From VRUE01 sp045805805 (lineage in GTDB: Bacteria > Actinomycetota > Thermoleophilia > Solirubrobacterales > 70-9): 64,000 nucleotides of DNA. The notes beneath the pieces are model-generated. The model ran no database searches. It saw only the letters and a list, made by a program, of their open reading frames with translations, and was not told the origin of the DNA. The stretch covers positions 1 to 64,000 of the forward strand of contig JBJMKO010000026.1 in NCBI GenBank assembly GCA_045805805.1, in the 5' to 3' direction. The number at the start of each line of letters is the position of its first letter. Within the stretch, counting starts at the first letter, position 1. Below, piece by piece: positions 44,124-53,122 of the stretch. The position numbers and the translations under genes are program-made.

Positions 44124-45107
44124 TTAGGTGGTCTTCTGCTCCTTGGGCTCGCTGCGCGGCTCGAGCTGGATCTCCCGCTCGGCTCGCGGTAGCCCTTCTT
44201 CGATCTCGACGCTGCGCTCGCGCTCGGCGTTCAACTGGTGCCCGAAGAGAATCGCCAGGTTGCTGATCCAGAACCAGACCAGCAGCGCGATCAGACCGCC
44301 GAGCGTGCCGTAGGTCTTGTCGTAGGAACCGAAGCCGGCAACGTAGAAGGCGAAGAGTGCCGAGGCGACCGCCCAGACGACGATCGCGACCAGACTGCCT
44401 GCGGTGACCCATTTGAAGCCGCGGAGCTTGACGTTGGGCGTGGTGTAGTAGAGGACGTCGACCATGACGATGAAGATCACGGCCATCACAGGCCACTTGG
44501 CGATGTTCCAGATATCGACTGCGGTGCCACTGAGGCCGATCGGGCCCGCAACCGCCTCCACCACCGGCCCGCTCAGCACCAAGCCCAGGGCGAGCAGCGC
44601 CATCATCAGGATCATCGCCAGGGTCACCAAGATCTGCAGCGGCCGCAACTTCCAGAACGGGCGTCCCTCGGGAGTCTCATAGATGACGTTGGAGGCTCGG
44701 GTGAAGGCGCCGACGTAGCCCGAGGCGGCCCACAGCGCCGCCGCCAAGCCGAGCACAAAGGCGATACCCGCGGTGCCGCTCGATTTGGTGATCGATTCGA
44801 TCGGCCCCTGGAAGGTTTCGGCGGCCGATTGAGGGCCGATTTCGGTGATGATTTCGGTCAGGCTCTGAGTCGTCGACCCCGGGTCGCCGAAGATCCCGAT
44901 CAGTGAGACCATCGCTATCAGCGCCGGAAACAGCGAGAGCAGGCCGTAGTAGGTGAGCGCCGCCGCCCAGTCGGAGAGGTTGTCCTCCTGAAACTCGGTC
45001 GCGGTGCGCTTCAGCGTGGCGAAAGCCCCGGCCTCACGCTTGGCCCCCTCGGGCCGGTAGTCGCGACGTGGCCCGTCCTCGGCGAGGTCCGAAGTTGGTT
45101 GTGCCAT
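44124..45107 (-). CDS. YihY/BrkB-family membrane protein
   Basis: A 327-residue protein with six predicted membrane spans. DNLSDWAAALTYYGLLSLFP opens the conserved N-terminal motif. LRPLQILVTLAMILMMALLA and TLGGLIALLVWFWISNLAIL, then FGHQLNAERER, mark the family. The earlier label ribonuclease BN is not supported for the family. It is probably an inner membrane transporter or scaffold. The acidic-basic C-terminal tail follows EREIQLEPRSEPKEQ. Confidence 0.92.
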   Translation of the reverse strand: MAQPTSDLAEDGPRRDYRPEGAKREAGAFATLKRTATEFQEDNLSDWAAALTYYGLLSLFPALIAMVSLIGIFGDPGSTTQSLTEIITEIGPQSAAETFQGPIESITKSSGTAGIAFVLGLAAALWAASGYVGAFTRASNVIYETPEGRPFWKLRPLQILVTLAMILMMALLALGLVLSGPVVEAVAGPIGLSGTAVDIWNIAKWPVMAVIFIVMVDVLYYTTPNVKLRGFKWVTAGSLVAIVVWAVASALFAFYVAGFGSYDKTYGTLGGLIALLVWFWISNLAILFGHQLNAERERSVEIEEGLPRAEREIQLEPRSEPKEQKTT

Positions 45108-45254
45108 CGCATGCTCCTTCTTTTGCTTGCGGCGGGATCTACATCCGGTGGTCTGTCCTTATGCCCCTTAGCCGGGAGATTCAATCCCGTGGTTGGTTAA
45201 GCCGATGGCCAAGCGGGTCGTTGTTAGTGCCTATCCCTGGCGGGATAGCCCGCG

Positions 45255-46187
45255 TCAGATGCTCATCTGCAGCCGCACGAGGCTGCCGGTCCCATTGGAT
45301 CTGATCTGCACCAGATCGCAAAGCTGGTTGGCGAGCCAGAGCCCCCGGCCGCCCACCTGGGTGCTGTTCGGACGCAGCCTGCCCAGGAGGGGATCCTCGA
45401 TCCGCCCGGAGTCACGGAAGTCACAGACGAGCGCATTGCCCACCCCCCAGATCTCGACGGTGCCCTGGCCGCCGCCGTGGCGGAGGCTGTTCGTCGCGAT
45501 CTCGCCGGCCGCCAAGACGAGGTCATCGAGTCGCTGTTCCTCCAGTCCCGCCTGCAGCCCCTGTTCGCGGACGAGACAGCGAACCAGGTGAAGATCTGAA
45601 GTGTCGAAGACAAGCTCGACGGAACGATCCCCCGCCGGCGGGGCCAGCTCCCCGGCAAAGGCCGCTCCACCATCAGCCGCAAACTCCGCCGAACGGCTCC
45701 TTCCCGAGAGAGCCGGATGGCTGTGCTCCGCCGCCACCAGCACTTCGTCGTCGAGATTGGCGGCGTCATAAGGGCACAGCAACGACCAGGCCGGCGCGTC
45801 GACAAAGGCCAGGTTGAGCAACGACTCGTGGCGCCGGCACTCGTCGAGCTCCGCGGCGGAGCGTCCGGCCCAGATCGGTTCGCCGATTCCGCGCACGCCT
45901 CGGCTCTCGCTGTAGTGCTCGCCGAGGAAGTCGCGCCAGGCGGCGATGATCCGGGCCGGGTTGCGACCGAGATCCTCCATGTTCACGAACTGGATCTGCT
46001 CGGTCTCGCCGTTGAGGTTGCCACGAAGGAGATCGAGGTTCGCTTCCGGCATCGCAACCAGGATCGCCTCCCCCGCCTCGACTCCCTCGTGGAGAAATGG
46101 CACGGTCCCGGCCAGCAGCTCGTCGCTATCGGCGTAGAACAGCGCCTCGTGGCAAAAGCCACTCGTCTGCCGGGCTGGGCAGCTCAC
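45255..46187 (-). CDS. MEDS-domain sensor fused to RsbW-type ATPase
   Basis: A 310-residue protein. The N-terminal MEDS domain (about 10-165) has CHEALFYADSDELLAGTVPF, AWRDFLGEHYSES and PAWSLLCPYDAANLDDEVL. The HATPase part (about 185-305) has VLAAGEIATNSLRHGGGQGT (N box), VCDFRDSGRIEDP (G1) and QVGGRGLWLANQLCDLVQI (G2). Such fusions are common signal-controlled anti-sigma or histidine kinase-like regulators in actinobacteria. GTG 46187 may be coupled to a tiny upstream frame ending in GTGA. Confidence 0.88.
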   Translation of the reverse strand: MSCPARQTSGFCHEALFYADSDELLAGTVPFLHEGVEAGEAILVAMPEANLDLLRGNLNGETEQIQFVNMEDLGRNPARIIAAWRDFLGEHYSESRGVRGIGEPIWAGRSAAELDECRRHESLLNLAFVDAPAWSLLCPYDAANLDDEVLVAAEHSHPALSGRSRSAEFAADGGAAFAGELAPPAGDRSVELVFDTSDLHLVRCLVREQGLQAGLEEQRLDDLVLAAGEIATNSLRHGGGQGTVEIWGVGNALVCDFRDSGRIEDPLLGRLRPNSTQVGGRGLWLANQLCDLVQIRSNGTGSLVRLQMSI

Positions 46188-46309
46188 AGCTTCACGTCGA
46201 GAAGGTCGCAGAGGCGCTCGACCAGGTCATCGAGGCGCTCTCGATGCTCCTCGATCGATCCGCTTCCGACGTAGCCGAGTCGGTGGCCCAGGCGCCGACC
46301 GTCCCCCAA
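46184..46309 (-). CDS. Possible 41-residue protein upstream of the MEDS gene
   Basis: This frame starts at TTG 46309 and reads GDGRRLGHRLGYVGSGSIEE, then a heptad-like HRERLDDLVERLCDLLDVKL. Its TGA overlaps the MEDS GTG start in the pattern GTGA, a sign of translational coupling. I recognise no family, the start is rare, and coding is only moderately likely. The region otherwise holds no gene. Confidence 0.35.
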   Translation of the reverse strand: MGDGRRLGHRLGYVGSGSIEEHRERLDDLVERLCDLLDVKL

Positions 46310-46384
46310 GAACTCCGCGGCCGGGGTGAGAAACGCTCGTAAACAGGGTAGGCGGAGCGGACAGGCAAGCCAAAGGAGATCAAC

Positions 46385-46606
46385 GTGTACGTAATTCCCA
46401 TCATCGTCCTCGCGGTAGTGATCGCAATCAGTGCCGTGTGGTCGCCGGTCTTCGCCTTGGTCATCGCCATACCGTTGTTCCTGCTCTTCCTCGCTTACGT
46501 GGGCTTCAGCCGCCGTGCCGACCAGAAGGTGGCGACACCAAGTGGCAAGCCGGCGTCCGGGGAGGGAGACGCTGCGGCCGGCGTCTGGGGCGAGAAGAAG
46601 GCCTGA
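46385..46606 (+). CDS. Small membrane protein with soluble tail
   Basis: A 73-residue protein. VIPIIVLAVVIAISAVWSPV and FALVIAIPLFLLFLAYVGFS form two spans, followed by a polar tail (ATPSGKPASGEGDAAAGVWG). The start is GTG 46385, with AAAGGAGA about five bases upstream. Function unknown. A GGGTAG at 46346-46351 resembles the SigF -10 box, but no GTTT is correctly spaced. It sits directly before the CDGSH gene. Confidence 0.78.
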   Translation: MYVIPIIVLAVVIAISAVWSPVFALVIAIPLFLLFLAYVGFSRRADQKVATPSGKPASGEGDAAAGVWGEKKA

Positions 46607-46624
46607 GCGGCTCAGGGCCAAGAC

Positions 46625-46867
46625 ATGGCTGAGGCTCAGGCGAAGATCACCCCATACCGCGACGGCCCGTATCTGGTCCGCGGTCCCTTCTCCATCGTCG
46701 ACCAGAATGGCGAGGAGATCGAGGTCAGGCGGCGGGTCGTCGCTCTCTGCCGTTGCGGGCGCTCGCAGATGCGGCCTTTTTGCGACGGCACTCACAAGGC
46801 GATCGGGTTCCGGGCCGAGAGCGGGCTCCCGGCGCCGGCCGAGCTGCCGGCGGACTTCGAGGCATAG
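46625..46867 (+). CDS. CDGSH iron-sulfur domain protein
   Basis: An 80-residue protein. The 2Fe-2S signature C-x-C-x2-S-x3-P-x-C-D-G-x-H is present as CRCGRSQMRPFCDGTH at about 42-57 (three Cys, one His ligands). The N-terminal DGPYLVRGPFSIVDQNGEEI is the typical preceding beta hairpin. CDGSH proteins act in redox or iron-sulfur transfer. It lies 18 bases after the small membrane protein, and its 3' end overlaps the convergent glycosyltransferase gene by 76 bases. Confidence 0.93.
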   Translation: MAEAQAKITPYRDGPYLVRGPFSIVDQNGEEIEVRRRVVALCRCGRSQMRPFCDGTHKAIGFRAESGLPAPAELPADFEA

Positions 46868-47883
46868 CGCCGGCGCAGGACGCGGGAGGGTGTGGCCGAG
46901 CGACCCAGGCGGACCTCGCCATAGCGGACGCCGCCACGCAGCCGGGCCGCGAGGGCCAGCCAGGCGCAGAGCGAGCGTTCGGCGACCCAGGCCGGAGCGA
47001 GCAGCGCGGCGGCGGCCGGGAAGCGGCCGGCGCCGGCGGCGCGGCGGCGGCCGCTCTCGGCGGCGAGGATCAGTGCCAGGGCGGCGGCTCCGAGGTTGCG
47101 GCCGGCCGCGGGGCGGCGCGGGATCGCCGCAGCCTCGGCGAGCGCCAGCGGCAGCACCGCCAGGAAGAAGCCGATTCGAGCCGGGATCGCGAAGTCGTCG
47201 TATGCCTGGCGCACACGCTGGGAGCGGAAATGCGCCGTGCTGGGCGGCCGGCGGGCGACGTAGAGGTCGAGTGGAGTCAGCACCGTTCCCCCAGCCGCAC
47301 GGATCGTCCGCATCAGCTCCAGGTTCTCGAAGAGCACGTTGCCGTCGTAGCCGCCGGCAGCGAGAAAGGCGGAGCGGCGGACAGCGAGAGTGCCGGGAAA
47401 ATCGCCGACCGGGAACTCGCGGTCGCCGGTGAAGACGCGGTTGAGCAGCGTGCGGGCGGTGTCCCAGCGAGCGTGCCAGGGCAGCTCGTCGAAATAGTTT
47501 TGCGGGCGCACGAGCTGGGCCTCGTCGAGCAGGCCGGCGACGCGGCGGAGCGCCGCAGCCTCGTAGCGAACGTCGTCGTCTGCGAGGACGACCCGCTCGC
47601 AAGAGCACTCGCGCACGCCGGTGAGGACCCCATTCACCTTGCCCATCTGAAAGCACAGGTCCGGGTGGGGTCGCAGGTGGCCGGCGACGCCGCGCAGGGT
47701 CTCGGCATGCCGGCCGTAGAGCGGCTCGGGCGAGCCGTCGACCACGAGGATCTCCTCGACCTCGCCGGCGATCGTGCGCAGGTAGTCCGCCACCTCCCCG
47801 ATCGGCCCCGGCTCGGTCCAGCGAAGCGGCAGGACGTAGGCGACGCCGTCGCTCACCGCAACGAGCTTTCGCCGTCTCGCCAT
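46792..47883 (-). CDS. Family 2 glycosyltransferase
   Basis: A 363-residue protein with a GT-A-like half (about 1-230) carrying YVLPLRWTEPGPIGEVADYL, EEILVVDGSPEPLYG and the metal-binding ERVVLADDDVRY. The acceptor region has GDFPGTLAVRRSAFLAAGGY and ENLELMRTI. A Pro/Arg-rich C-terminal half has one or two possible spans (FLAVLPLALAEAAAIP). The acceptor is unknown. The frame's last 25 codons overlap the CDGSH gene, and a shorter protein is possible if the true stop were earlier, which the sequence does not allow. Confidence 0.83.
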   Translation of the reverse strand: MARRRKLVAVSDGVAYVLPLRWTEPGPIGEVADYLRTIAGEVEEILVVDGSPEPLYGRHAETLRGVAGHLRPHPDLCFQMGKVNGVLTGVRECSCERVVLADDDVRYEAAALRRVAGLLDEAQLVRPQNYFDELPWHARWDTARTLLNRVFTGDREFPVGDFPGTLAVRRSAFLAAGGYDGNVLFENLELMRTIRAAGGTVLTPLDLYVARRPPSTAHFRSQRVRQAYDDFAIPARIGFFLAVLPLALAEAAAIPRRPAAGRNLGAAALALILAAESGRRRAAGAGRFPAAAALLAPAWVAERSLCAWLALAARLRGGVRYGEVRLGRSATPSRVLRRRYASKSAGSSAGAGSPLSARNPIAL

Positions 47884-48890
47884 GCCTCGAGCAGCTGCTG
47901 GGCGAAGCAGGCCTCGAGCAGAAGCAGGGCGCGAGCGCCGAAGACGATGTCGGGCGCCAGCTCCGGCTCCTGCCGCGCCAGGGCCCCGGCGAGGTCATAG
48001 GCGGCGATGTTCTCGTGCACGGCGTCGGCCTCGACGTGCTCGTCGTAGAAGTCGGTCGCCTCGGCATCGAGGCCGAGGCGGCGCAGGGCATTGCCGTAGC
48101 GGCGGTTGGGGATCGAGGAGGTCATCTCGAACATCGCCAGGTGGCCGACGATGGCGCCGCGCCGGCTCCGTCGCAGGCCGGTCGCCGACATCAGGTTCAC
48201 CGTCGCCAGCGTCGTCCCCGGGATGCGGCCGAGGTAGGCGTTCTCGCGATCGTCGAGGCCGAGGGCCCGCATCGTCTTGGCGAAGAGCCGCGAGTGCATC
48301 CGCTCCGGCCGGCCGCCGCCGTACTCGTCCGCCTGCACCTCCAGCAGCGCCGTCTTCGCCGGACCGTCGAGGCGGGGAATCGCCCAGCTGTGCGGATCGG
48401 ACTCCTTCAGCTGGTAGAGGGACCGGTGGACGACGAACTCGCGGAACTGCTCGATGCCGGCCTCACGCTCCAGGTAGCGCGAGAGCGAGGGGCCGTCGTC
48501 CTCGGCCTCGAGCCGAAAGAGCAGATCCCCCACCTCGGCCGAATCGACCGCCTCGACCGGGCCGACCGCCTCGGCGAGCGCCGCGAAGAAGACGTCCTCC
48601 AGCGCATTGCGAATCGCGATCAAGCCCGGATCCCACTCCCACCGCGGGTCGACGCCGGAGAAAGAGCGGTAGTGCAGCTCGAAGCAGAGGTACAGGGCCA
48701 GCTGGATGTCGTCGTCGCCGAGAGGGTCCTCAACGGCAGCGGCCAGCCGCGCCACCTCCTCGGCGGGCTCGGCCGAGAGACCCGCATCGGCCCGCGGCGC
48801 CGAGAGCATCCCCACCACCAGGTCGCAGATGGGGCCCGCCGAGGGCAGCGCTGTGTTCGATTCGCTTCCCTTCTCCACCACCGTGGTCAC
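47853..48890 (-). CDS. Haem-oxygenase-like iron-containing redox enzyme
   Basis: A 345-residue protein. The HDO-type helical fold is suggested by LALYLCFELHYRSFSGVDPR, LLEVQADEYGGGRPERMHS and DFYDEHVEADAVHENIAAYD, which supply the Glu and His ligands expected of non-haem di-iron members. The substrate is unknown. It overlaps the glycosyltransferase gene by 31 bases, so the two are probably cotranscribed with it first. Confidence 0.85.
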   Translation of the reverse strand: MTTVVEKGSESNTALPSAGPICDLVVGMLSAPRADAGLSAEPAEEVARLAAAVEDPLGDDDIQLALYLCFELHYRSFSGVDPRWEWDPGLIAIRNALEDVFFAALAEAVGPVEAVDSAEVGDLLFRLEAEDDGPSLSRYLEREAGIEQFREFVVHRSLYQLKESDPHSWAIPRLDGPAKTALLEVQADEYGGGRPERMHSRLFAKTMRALGLDDRENAYLGRIPGTTLATVNLMSATGLRRSRRGAIVGHLAMFEMTSSIPNRRYGNALRRLGLDAEATDFYDEHVEADAVHENIAAYDLAGALARQEPELAPDIVFGARALLLLEACFAQQLLEAWRDGESSLR

Positions 48891-48954
48891 GTTGTTCGTT
48901 TCCCCTCAGCCGCCCATCCGGAAACCAGGGCCTCGCATCCACCGGACTCGAAGG

Positions 48955-50052
48955 TCATCGCGTGCGCTCTGCGAGATGACTCAGCAGGCCCTCCATCCCG
49001 ACTTCCCGGTGGACACGACGCTGCTCGTCGGCTCCGTTGCCCTCGCGCAAGATTCGCTCGATCTCGGTCAAGGCCGTCTCGCCGCCGAGTTCGCGTGCAT
49101 ACGGGCGAACCGAGTCGAGCACGCGGCGGCAGGCCTCTCGTACCGGTTCGGGCGCAGCCGAGTCGAGCAGGATCTCGGCGTCGAGCCCGTGGCTCGCGGC
49201 CTGGAAATAGGACTCCTCGAGCGCCTCCCGGGAGAGGTCGCCGTCACTTGGATCGGCCAGCTCCTTCGCGGCGATCGCCTGGACCAGCGCCGCGATCGCG
49301 CTGGAGCCGGCAGCGTCCATCTGCACGTCCACGGCCCTCACCTCGACGGTGCCGAGTTGAGGATGAGGCCGCACGTCCCACCAGATGTAGGTGTAATCGT
49401 CCACCCCGGCGGCGGCGATCAGCTGGTCCGCGACCCGGCAGAAATCCTCGTAGTCGCGGAACTCCCGCGGCACCTGGAAGCGGGGATAGCTGCGCACGAT
49501 CGAGGTCCGGGCACTGGCGTGGCCGGAGTCGACGCCCTCTTGGAAGGGCGAGTTCGCACTCAGGGCCTGCAAAACGGGGAGATAGATGCGAAAGGCGTTT
49601 GCCAGGCGAACCGCGGTATCCGGCTCGGGAATGCCGACATGGACGTGCAGTCCGCAGGGGGGCGTCCTGAGCAGGTTGCCGAAGTCTTCCTGGACGACTT
49701 CGTAGCGCGGGCTGGAGACGAGCACCGGCTCGCTCGAGCCGGCCGGATGAAGACCGGCTCCGAGCATCCGAAAGCCCTCGGCGGCGATCATGCGACGCAG
49801 CTCGCCCAGCTCCGCCAGCACGTCGTCGGCTCCATGACAGATCCCCGTCTTCAACTCGATCTGTTCGGTGAAGATCTCGGTAGAGATGCGTTCCGCCGCG
49901 GGGCCCGTGAACCGCTCGAGCACCAGCTCGCCCTCCGCAACCAGCTGGTTTCGCTCATCGACCAGCAGAAGCTCCTCCTCGACGCCGAGCGAGAGCGGCG
50001 GAGAGCTGCCGAACCTGTGGTCGTAGCGATCCGATGCGGTATCGCCCTTCAT
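48955..50052 (-). CDS. Carboxylate-amine ligase of the GCS2 (YbdK) family
   Basis: A 365-residue glutamate-cysteine ligase-like ATP-grasp relative. SLGVEEELLLVDERNQLVAE opens the conserved N-terminal motif. AEFRMLGAGLHPAGS-type residues (EGFRMLGAGLHPAGSS), CGLHVHVGIPEPD and TYIWWDVRPHPQLGTVEVRA are family blocks. It may make gamma-glutamylcysteine for a thiol, or another amide. ATG 50052 is followed directly by the family opening. A weak SigF-like box lies too close upstream to be trusted. Confidence 0.9.
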   Translation of the reverse strand: MKGDTASDRYDHRFGSSPPLSLGVEEELLLVDERNQLVAEGELVLERFTGPAAERISTEIFTEQIELKTGICHGADDVLAELGELRRMIAAEGFRMLGAGLHPAGSSEPVLVSSPRYEVVQEDFGNLLRTPPCGLHVHVGIPEPDTAVRLANAFRIYLPVLQALSANSPFQEGVDSGHASARTSIVRSYPRFQVPREFRDYEDFCRVADQLIAAAGVDDYTYIWWDVRPHPQLGTVEVRAVDVQMDAAGSSAIAALVQAIAAKELADPSDGDLSREALEESYFQAASHGLDAEILLDSAAPEPVREACRRVLDSVRPYARELGGETALTEIERILREGNGADEQRRVHREVGMEGLLSHLAERTR

Positions 50053-50128
50053 GCGCGTTCAAATGCCCTGACTTGCCCGCCACGAAACGCCAGATCGGAT
50101 CTGGCGATCGATCAGGAAGGCTCGAACC

Positions 50129-52573
50129 TCAACCAGGCAGCTCCTGCTTCTGGCTGAGCAGTGGCGCAAAGAGGTCGCCGCGGTCCTCGACCCGGCGCAG
50201 GACGTCGGCGTGGTCGAAGACGAGGCGGTCGGGGTCGCCGGCCTCGCATGCCGCCTCGAGCTCGTCCCACTCGAGCGGGGTGGAGACCGTCGGCCGTTCC
50301 TTGGCCCGCAGCGAGTAGACGCAGACGGTGGTCTTGTGGCGGTCGTTCTGGCTCCAGTCGACCAGCACCTTGCCGGCGCGCTTGGCTTTGGTCATGCGGG
50401 AAACGACGCGGTCGCCGAACTTCGCCTCCAGGGTCTCGGCGACCGCCCTGGCAAAGGGCTTGGTGCGCTCGTAGGTGACATCGGTGTTGAGCGGTGCATA
50501 GACCTGGATGCCCTTCGAGCCGGAGGTCTTCGGGTAGCTGTCGAGGCCGAGCTGCTCGAACATGCCGCGGATCCAGAGCGCCACCTGGGCGCAGTCGAGG
50601 ACGCCGGCGGGGGCGCCGGGATCGAGGTCGAAGACGACCGCGGTGGGCCGCTCCATCGCGGCCGCCCGCGAAAGCGAGGTGTGCAGCTCGACATCGGCGA
50701 GGTTGGCCGCCCAGACCAGGGTCGGCAGGTCCTCGACGAGGCAGTAGTCGATCTCCTCGTCGTGGCGCTCGCTCCAGATCCGCGCCGTCCGCACCCAATC
50801 GGGGCGGTGCTTGGGGCAGCGCTTCTCGTAGAAGTACTCGGCCTCGACACCGTCGGGGTAGCGCTTCAGGGTCAGCGGACGGCAGCGCAGGTGCGGCAGC
50901 AGAACCTCGGCCATCCGCGCGTACCACTCGATCAGCTCCCCCTTGCTGAAGCCGGTCGCCGGGTACAGCACCTTGCCGAGGTTGGAGAGGCTGAGCTCCC
51001 GCTCGCCGACGCGGACACGGGCGCGTTTGCGCCGGGCGGCGACGGCCTCGGCCAACGCCGGCTCGCTCGCCGGCGCAGCGCGCTCGGCCGCGGCTGCCGC
51101 ATCCGGCTGCTCCAGCCGCACCTCGCTCGCCGCCTTGTCCTCGCGCAGGCCCTTGAAGGAGCCATGGCGGACCATCCCCTCGGCGGTCATCTCCCGGAAC
51201 TCGATCTCGGCAACCAGCTCCGGCTCGACGAAGTTGGCATTGCGGGGGCCGCAGCGACCGGCGAACGGGTTGCCGGCGCGGGCCGGGGGGCGCAGCCGCT
51301 CCGCCAGCTCGTCGAGATCGCGCTCGGAGAAGCCGGTGCCGACCTTGCCGGCGTAGTGAAGCTCGCCCTCGGCATCGAAGGTGCCGAGGAGGATCGCGCC
51401 GATGCGACCGCGGCGCCGTCCCTCGCCCGACACCCAACCGGCGATTACGAACTCCTGGCGGCCGACGTTCTTCACCTTCAGCCAGGCTCCCCCACGCTTG
51501 CCGGGGGAGTAACGGCTGTCGAGACGCTTGAGGACGATTCCCTCCAGTCCCTGCTCGGCGCTCGCCGCCAGCAGCTCCGCGGCGTGTCCGACCGAGTAGC
51601 TCGGCGTCTGCCAGCTCTCCCCCTGCAGGCCCAGACCCTCGAGCAGCTCGCGGCGGCGCGTGTAGGGCTCGGTCGTGAGGTCGTGACCGTCGAGGTAGAG
51701 GAGGTCGAAGAGGACGTAGGTGACCGGGTGCGATTTCATCCGCCGCCGCACGACGCTGGCATCGGTTTGGTGGATGCGCTGCTGAAGCCGCTCGAAGCTG
51801 GGGCTGCCTTGCTCGTCGAAGGCGACCAGCTCGCCGTCGAGGACCGCGTCGCAGGCACCGAGCCGGCGCGAGAGCCGTCGCACCTCCGGGTACTGCGCGG
51901 TGACCACGTTGAGGTTGCGAGTCTGCAGCTCGACTCGTCCTGGTCGGCAGTAGGCGATCGCCCGCACCCCGTCCCACTTCACCTCGGCGGCCCAGCCCTC
52001 GTCGCCGGCCGGCAGCGACGCCGGCTTGGCCAGCATTGGCACCACCGACTCGAGGAATGGGTCGCGCTCCTCCAACGGCGGATCGATGCGATGGATCATC
52101 CAGTCCTTCTCGTCCTTGCCGGCGCGGAAGAGCGCGTAGCGGCCCTTGACCCGCTCGCCCTCGAACCGAACCATCACTTTCTCCGCCTCCCACTTCTCCA
52201 GCTCGTAGATACCGCGGTCCCAGATCCTCATCGTCCCGGCGCCGTAGGAGCCCTTGGGGATCTCGCCCTCGAACTCGAGGTACTCGAGTGGGTGGTCCTC
52301 GGTGTGGACCGCCTTGCGATTCTGGCTCGGATCGTCGGGGATGCCGTTGGGGATCGCCCAGGAGGCGGCGACGCCGTCGTGCTCGAGCCGCAGGTCCCAG
52401 TGCAGGCGGCGGGCGCTGTGCTCCTGGACGACGAAGCGCGGCGGCGCCTTCTTACGCCGGCGCCGCTTCGGTGCCGGCTCCGGCGTCGCCTCGAAGTCGC
52501 GCCTGCGCTCGTACTCGCTCAGCCCATTGCGCTTCTTGCCGCTTTCTTTCGCCTTTTTCGGTCGCGTAGCCAT
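50129..52573 (-). CDS. ligD: DNA ligase D
   Basis: An 814-residue non-homologous end-joining enzyme with three domains. The 3'-phosphoesterase (about 47-160) has VQEHSARRLHWDLRLEHDG and GEIPKGSYGAGTMRIWDRG. The ATP-dependent ligase (about 175-480) has the adenylated Lys199 in EVKWDGVRAIAY and LDGELVAFDE. The primase-polymerase (about 540-800) has FDLDPGAPAG (metal Asps) and KTSGSKGIQVYAPL. The order is phosphoesterase-ligase-polymerase. Mycobacterial LigD has polymerase first. No Ku gene is in the window. Confidence 0.95.
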   Translation of the reverse strand: MATRPKKAKESGKKRNGLSEYERRRDFEATPEPAPKRRRRKKAPPRFVVQEHSARRLHWDLRLEHDGVAASWAIPNGIPDDPSQNRKAVHTEDHPLEYLEFEGEIPKGSYGAGTMRIWDRGIYELEKWEAEKVMVRFEGERVKGRYALFRAGKDEKDWMIHRIDPPLEERDPFLESVVPMLAKPASLPAGDEGWAAEVKWDGVRAIAYCRPGRVELQTRNLNVVTAQYPEVRRLSRRLGACDAVLDGELVAFDEQGSPSFERLQQRIHQTDASVVRRRMKSHPVTYVLFDLLYLDGHDLTTEPYTRRRELLEGLGLQGESWQTPSYSVGHAAELLAASAEQGLEGIVLKRLDSRYSPGKRGGAWLKVKNVGRQEFVIAGWVSGEGRRRGRIGAILLGTFDAEGELHYAGKVGTGFSERDLDELAERLRPPARAGNPFAGRCGPRNANFVEPELVAEIEFREMTAEGMVRHGSFKGLREDKAASEVRLEQPDAAAAAERAAPASEPALAEAVAARRKRARVRVGERELSLSNLGKVLYPATGFSKGELIEWYARMAEVLLPHLRCRPLTLKRYPDGVEAEYFYEKRCPKHRPDWVRTARIWSERHDEEIDYCLVEDLPTLVWAANLADVELHTSLSRAAAMERPTAVVFDLDPGAPAGVLDCAQVALWIRGMFEQLGLDSYPKTSGSKGIQVYAPLNTDVTYERTKPFARAVAETLEAKFGDRVVSRMTKAKRAGKVLVDWSQNDRHKTTVCVYSLRAKERPTVSTPLEWDELEAACEAGDPDRLVFDHADVLRRVEDRGDLFAPLLSQKQELPG

Positions 52574-52590
52574 CAGAATCGACTCACAGT

Positions 52591-53070
52591 TTGATTGCCG
52601 TCATTGCAGATACCCACATGCCGAAGGGCAATCGCCGCCTGCCGGAGCGCTGCCTCGAACTGATCGGCGCGGCCGAGGCGACGATCCATGTCGGCGACTT
52701 CTGCGCCGCCTCGATGCTGGCGGAGCTGCGAGCGCTCTGCCCGGCGGTGCTCGCCGTGCACGGCAACGTCGACGAGCCGGTGCTGCGGCGTGAGCTTCCG
52801 CAGGAGTTGGAGGTCGAGCTCGGCGGCCGCGCGCTGGCGCTCGTCCACGATGCGGGCCCGGCCGCGGGCCGCCTCGCCCGCCTGCGCCGCCGCTTCCCCG
52901 AGGCCGACGCCGTGATCTTTGGCCACAGCCACCTTCCTCTGCACGAGCAGGAGGACGGCTTTCAGATCTTCAATCCCGGCAGCCCTACCGAGCGGCGCCG
53001 GGCGCCGCGCGCCTCGATGGGGCTGCTCAGCTACTCGAGCGGGTTGATTTTCGAGCACGTTTGGCTCTAG
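52591..53070 (+). CDS. YfcE-type metallophosphoesterase
   Basis: A 159-residue phosphodiesterase. The metal-ligand motifs are DTHMPKGN (D-x-H), IHVGDFC (GD), VHGNVDEP (GNxD/E), LVHDAG and IFGHSHLPLH (GHxH). NPGSPTERRRAPRASMGLLS ends the fold. The start is TTG 52591, since the D-x-H motif at residue 7 requires it. It is divergent from ligD with a gap of 17 bases. Confidence 0.92.
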   Translation: MIAVIADTHMPKGNRRLPERCLELIGAAEATIHVGDFCAASMLAELRALCPAVLAVHGNVDEPVLRRELPQELEVELGGRALALVHDAGPAAGRLARLRRRFPEADAVIFGHSHLPLHEQEDGFQIFNPGSPTERRRAPRASMGLLSYSSGLIFEHVWL

Positions 53071-53122
53071 AGAGCGCTTTCGGCCGCCCTTTTGTGTTCG
53101 ACTGGGTTTAGGGAGCGAGAGC

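Noticed and set aside
46346..46351. GGGTAG before the small membrane protein at 46385
   Set aside because: No GTTT at 14-17 bases upstream. Kept only as a remark.
46184..48091. A 635-codon minus-strand frame across the CDGSH, glycosyltransferase and small genes
   Set aside because: Its composition is dominated by Arg and Pro, and it overlaps well supported genes on both strands. Only its last 41 codons, possibly with their own start, were kept as a weak candidate.
50063..50092. A SigF-like box before the GCS2 ligase gene
   Set aside because: The -10 is GGGCAT and lies so close to the ATG that the transcript would have almost no leader. One mismatch and bad position.
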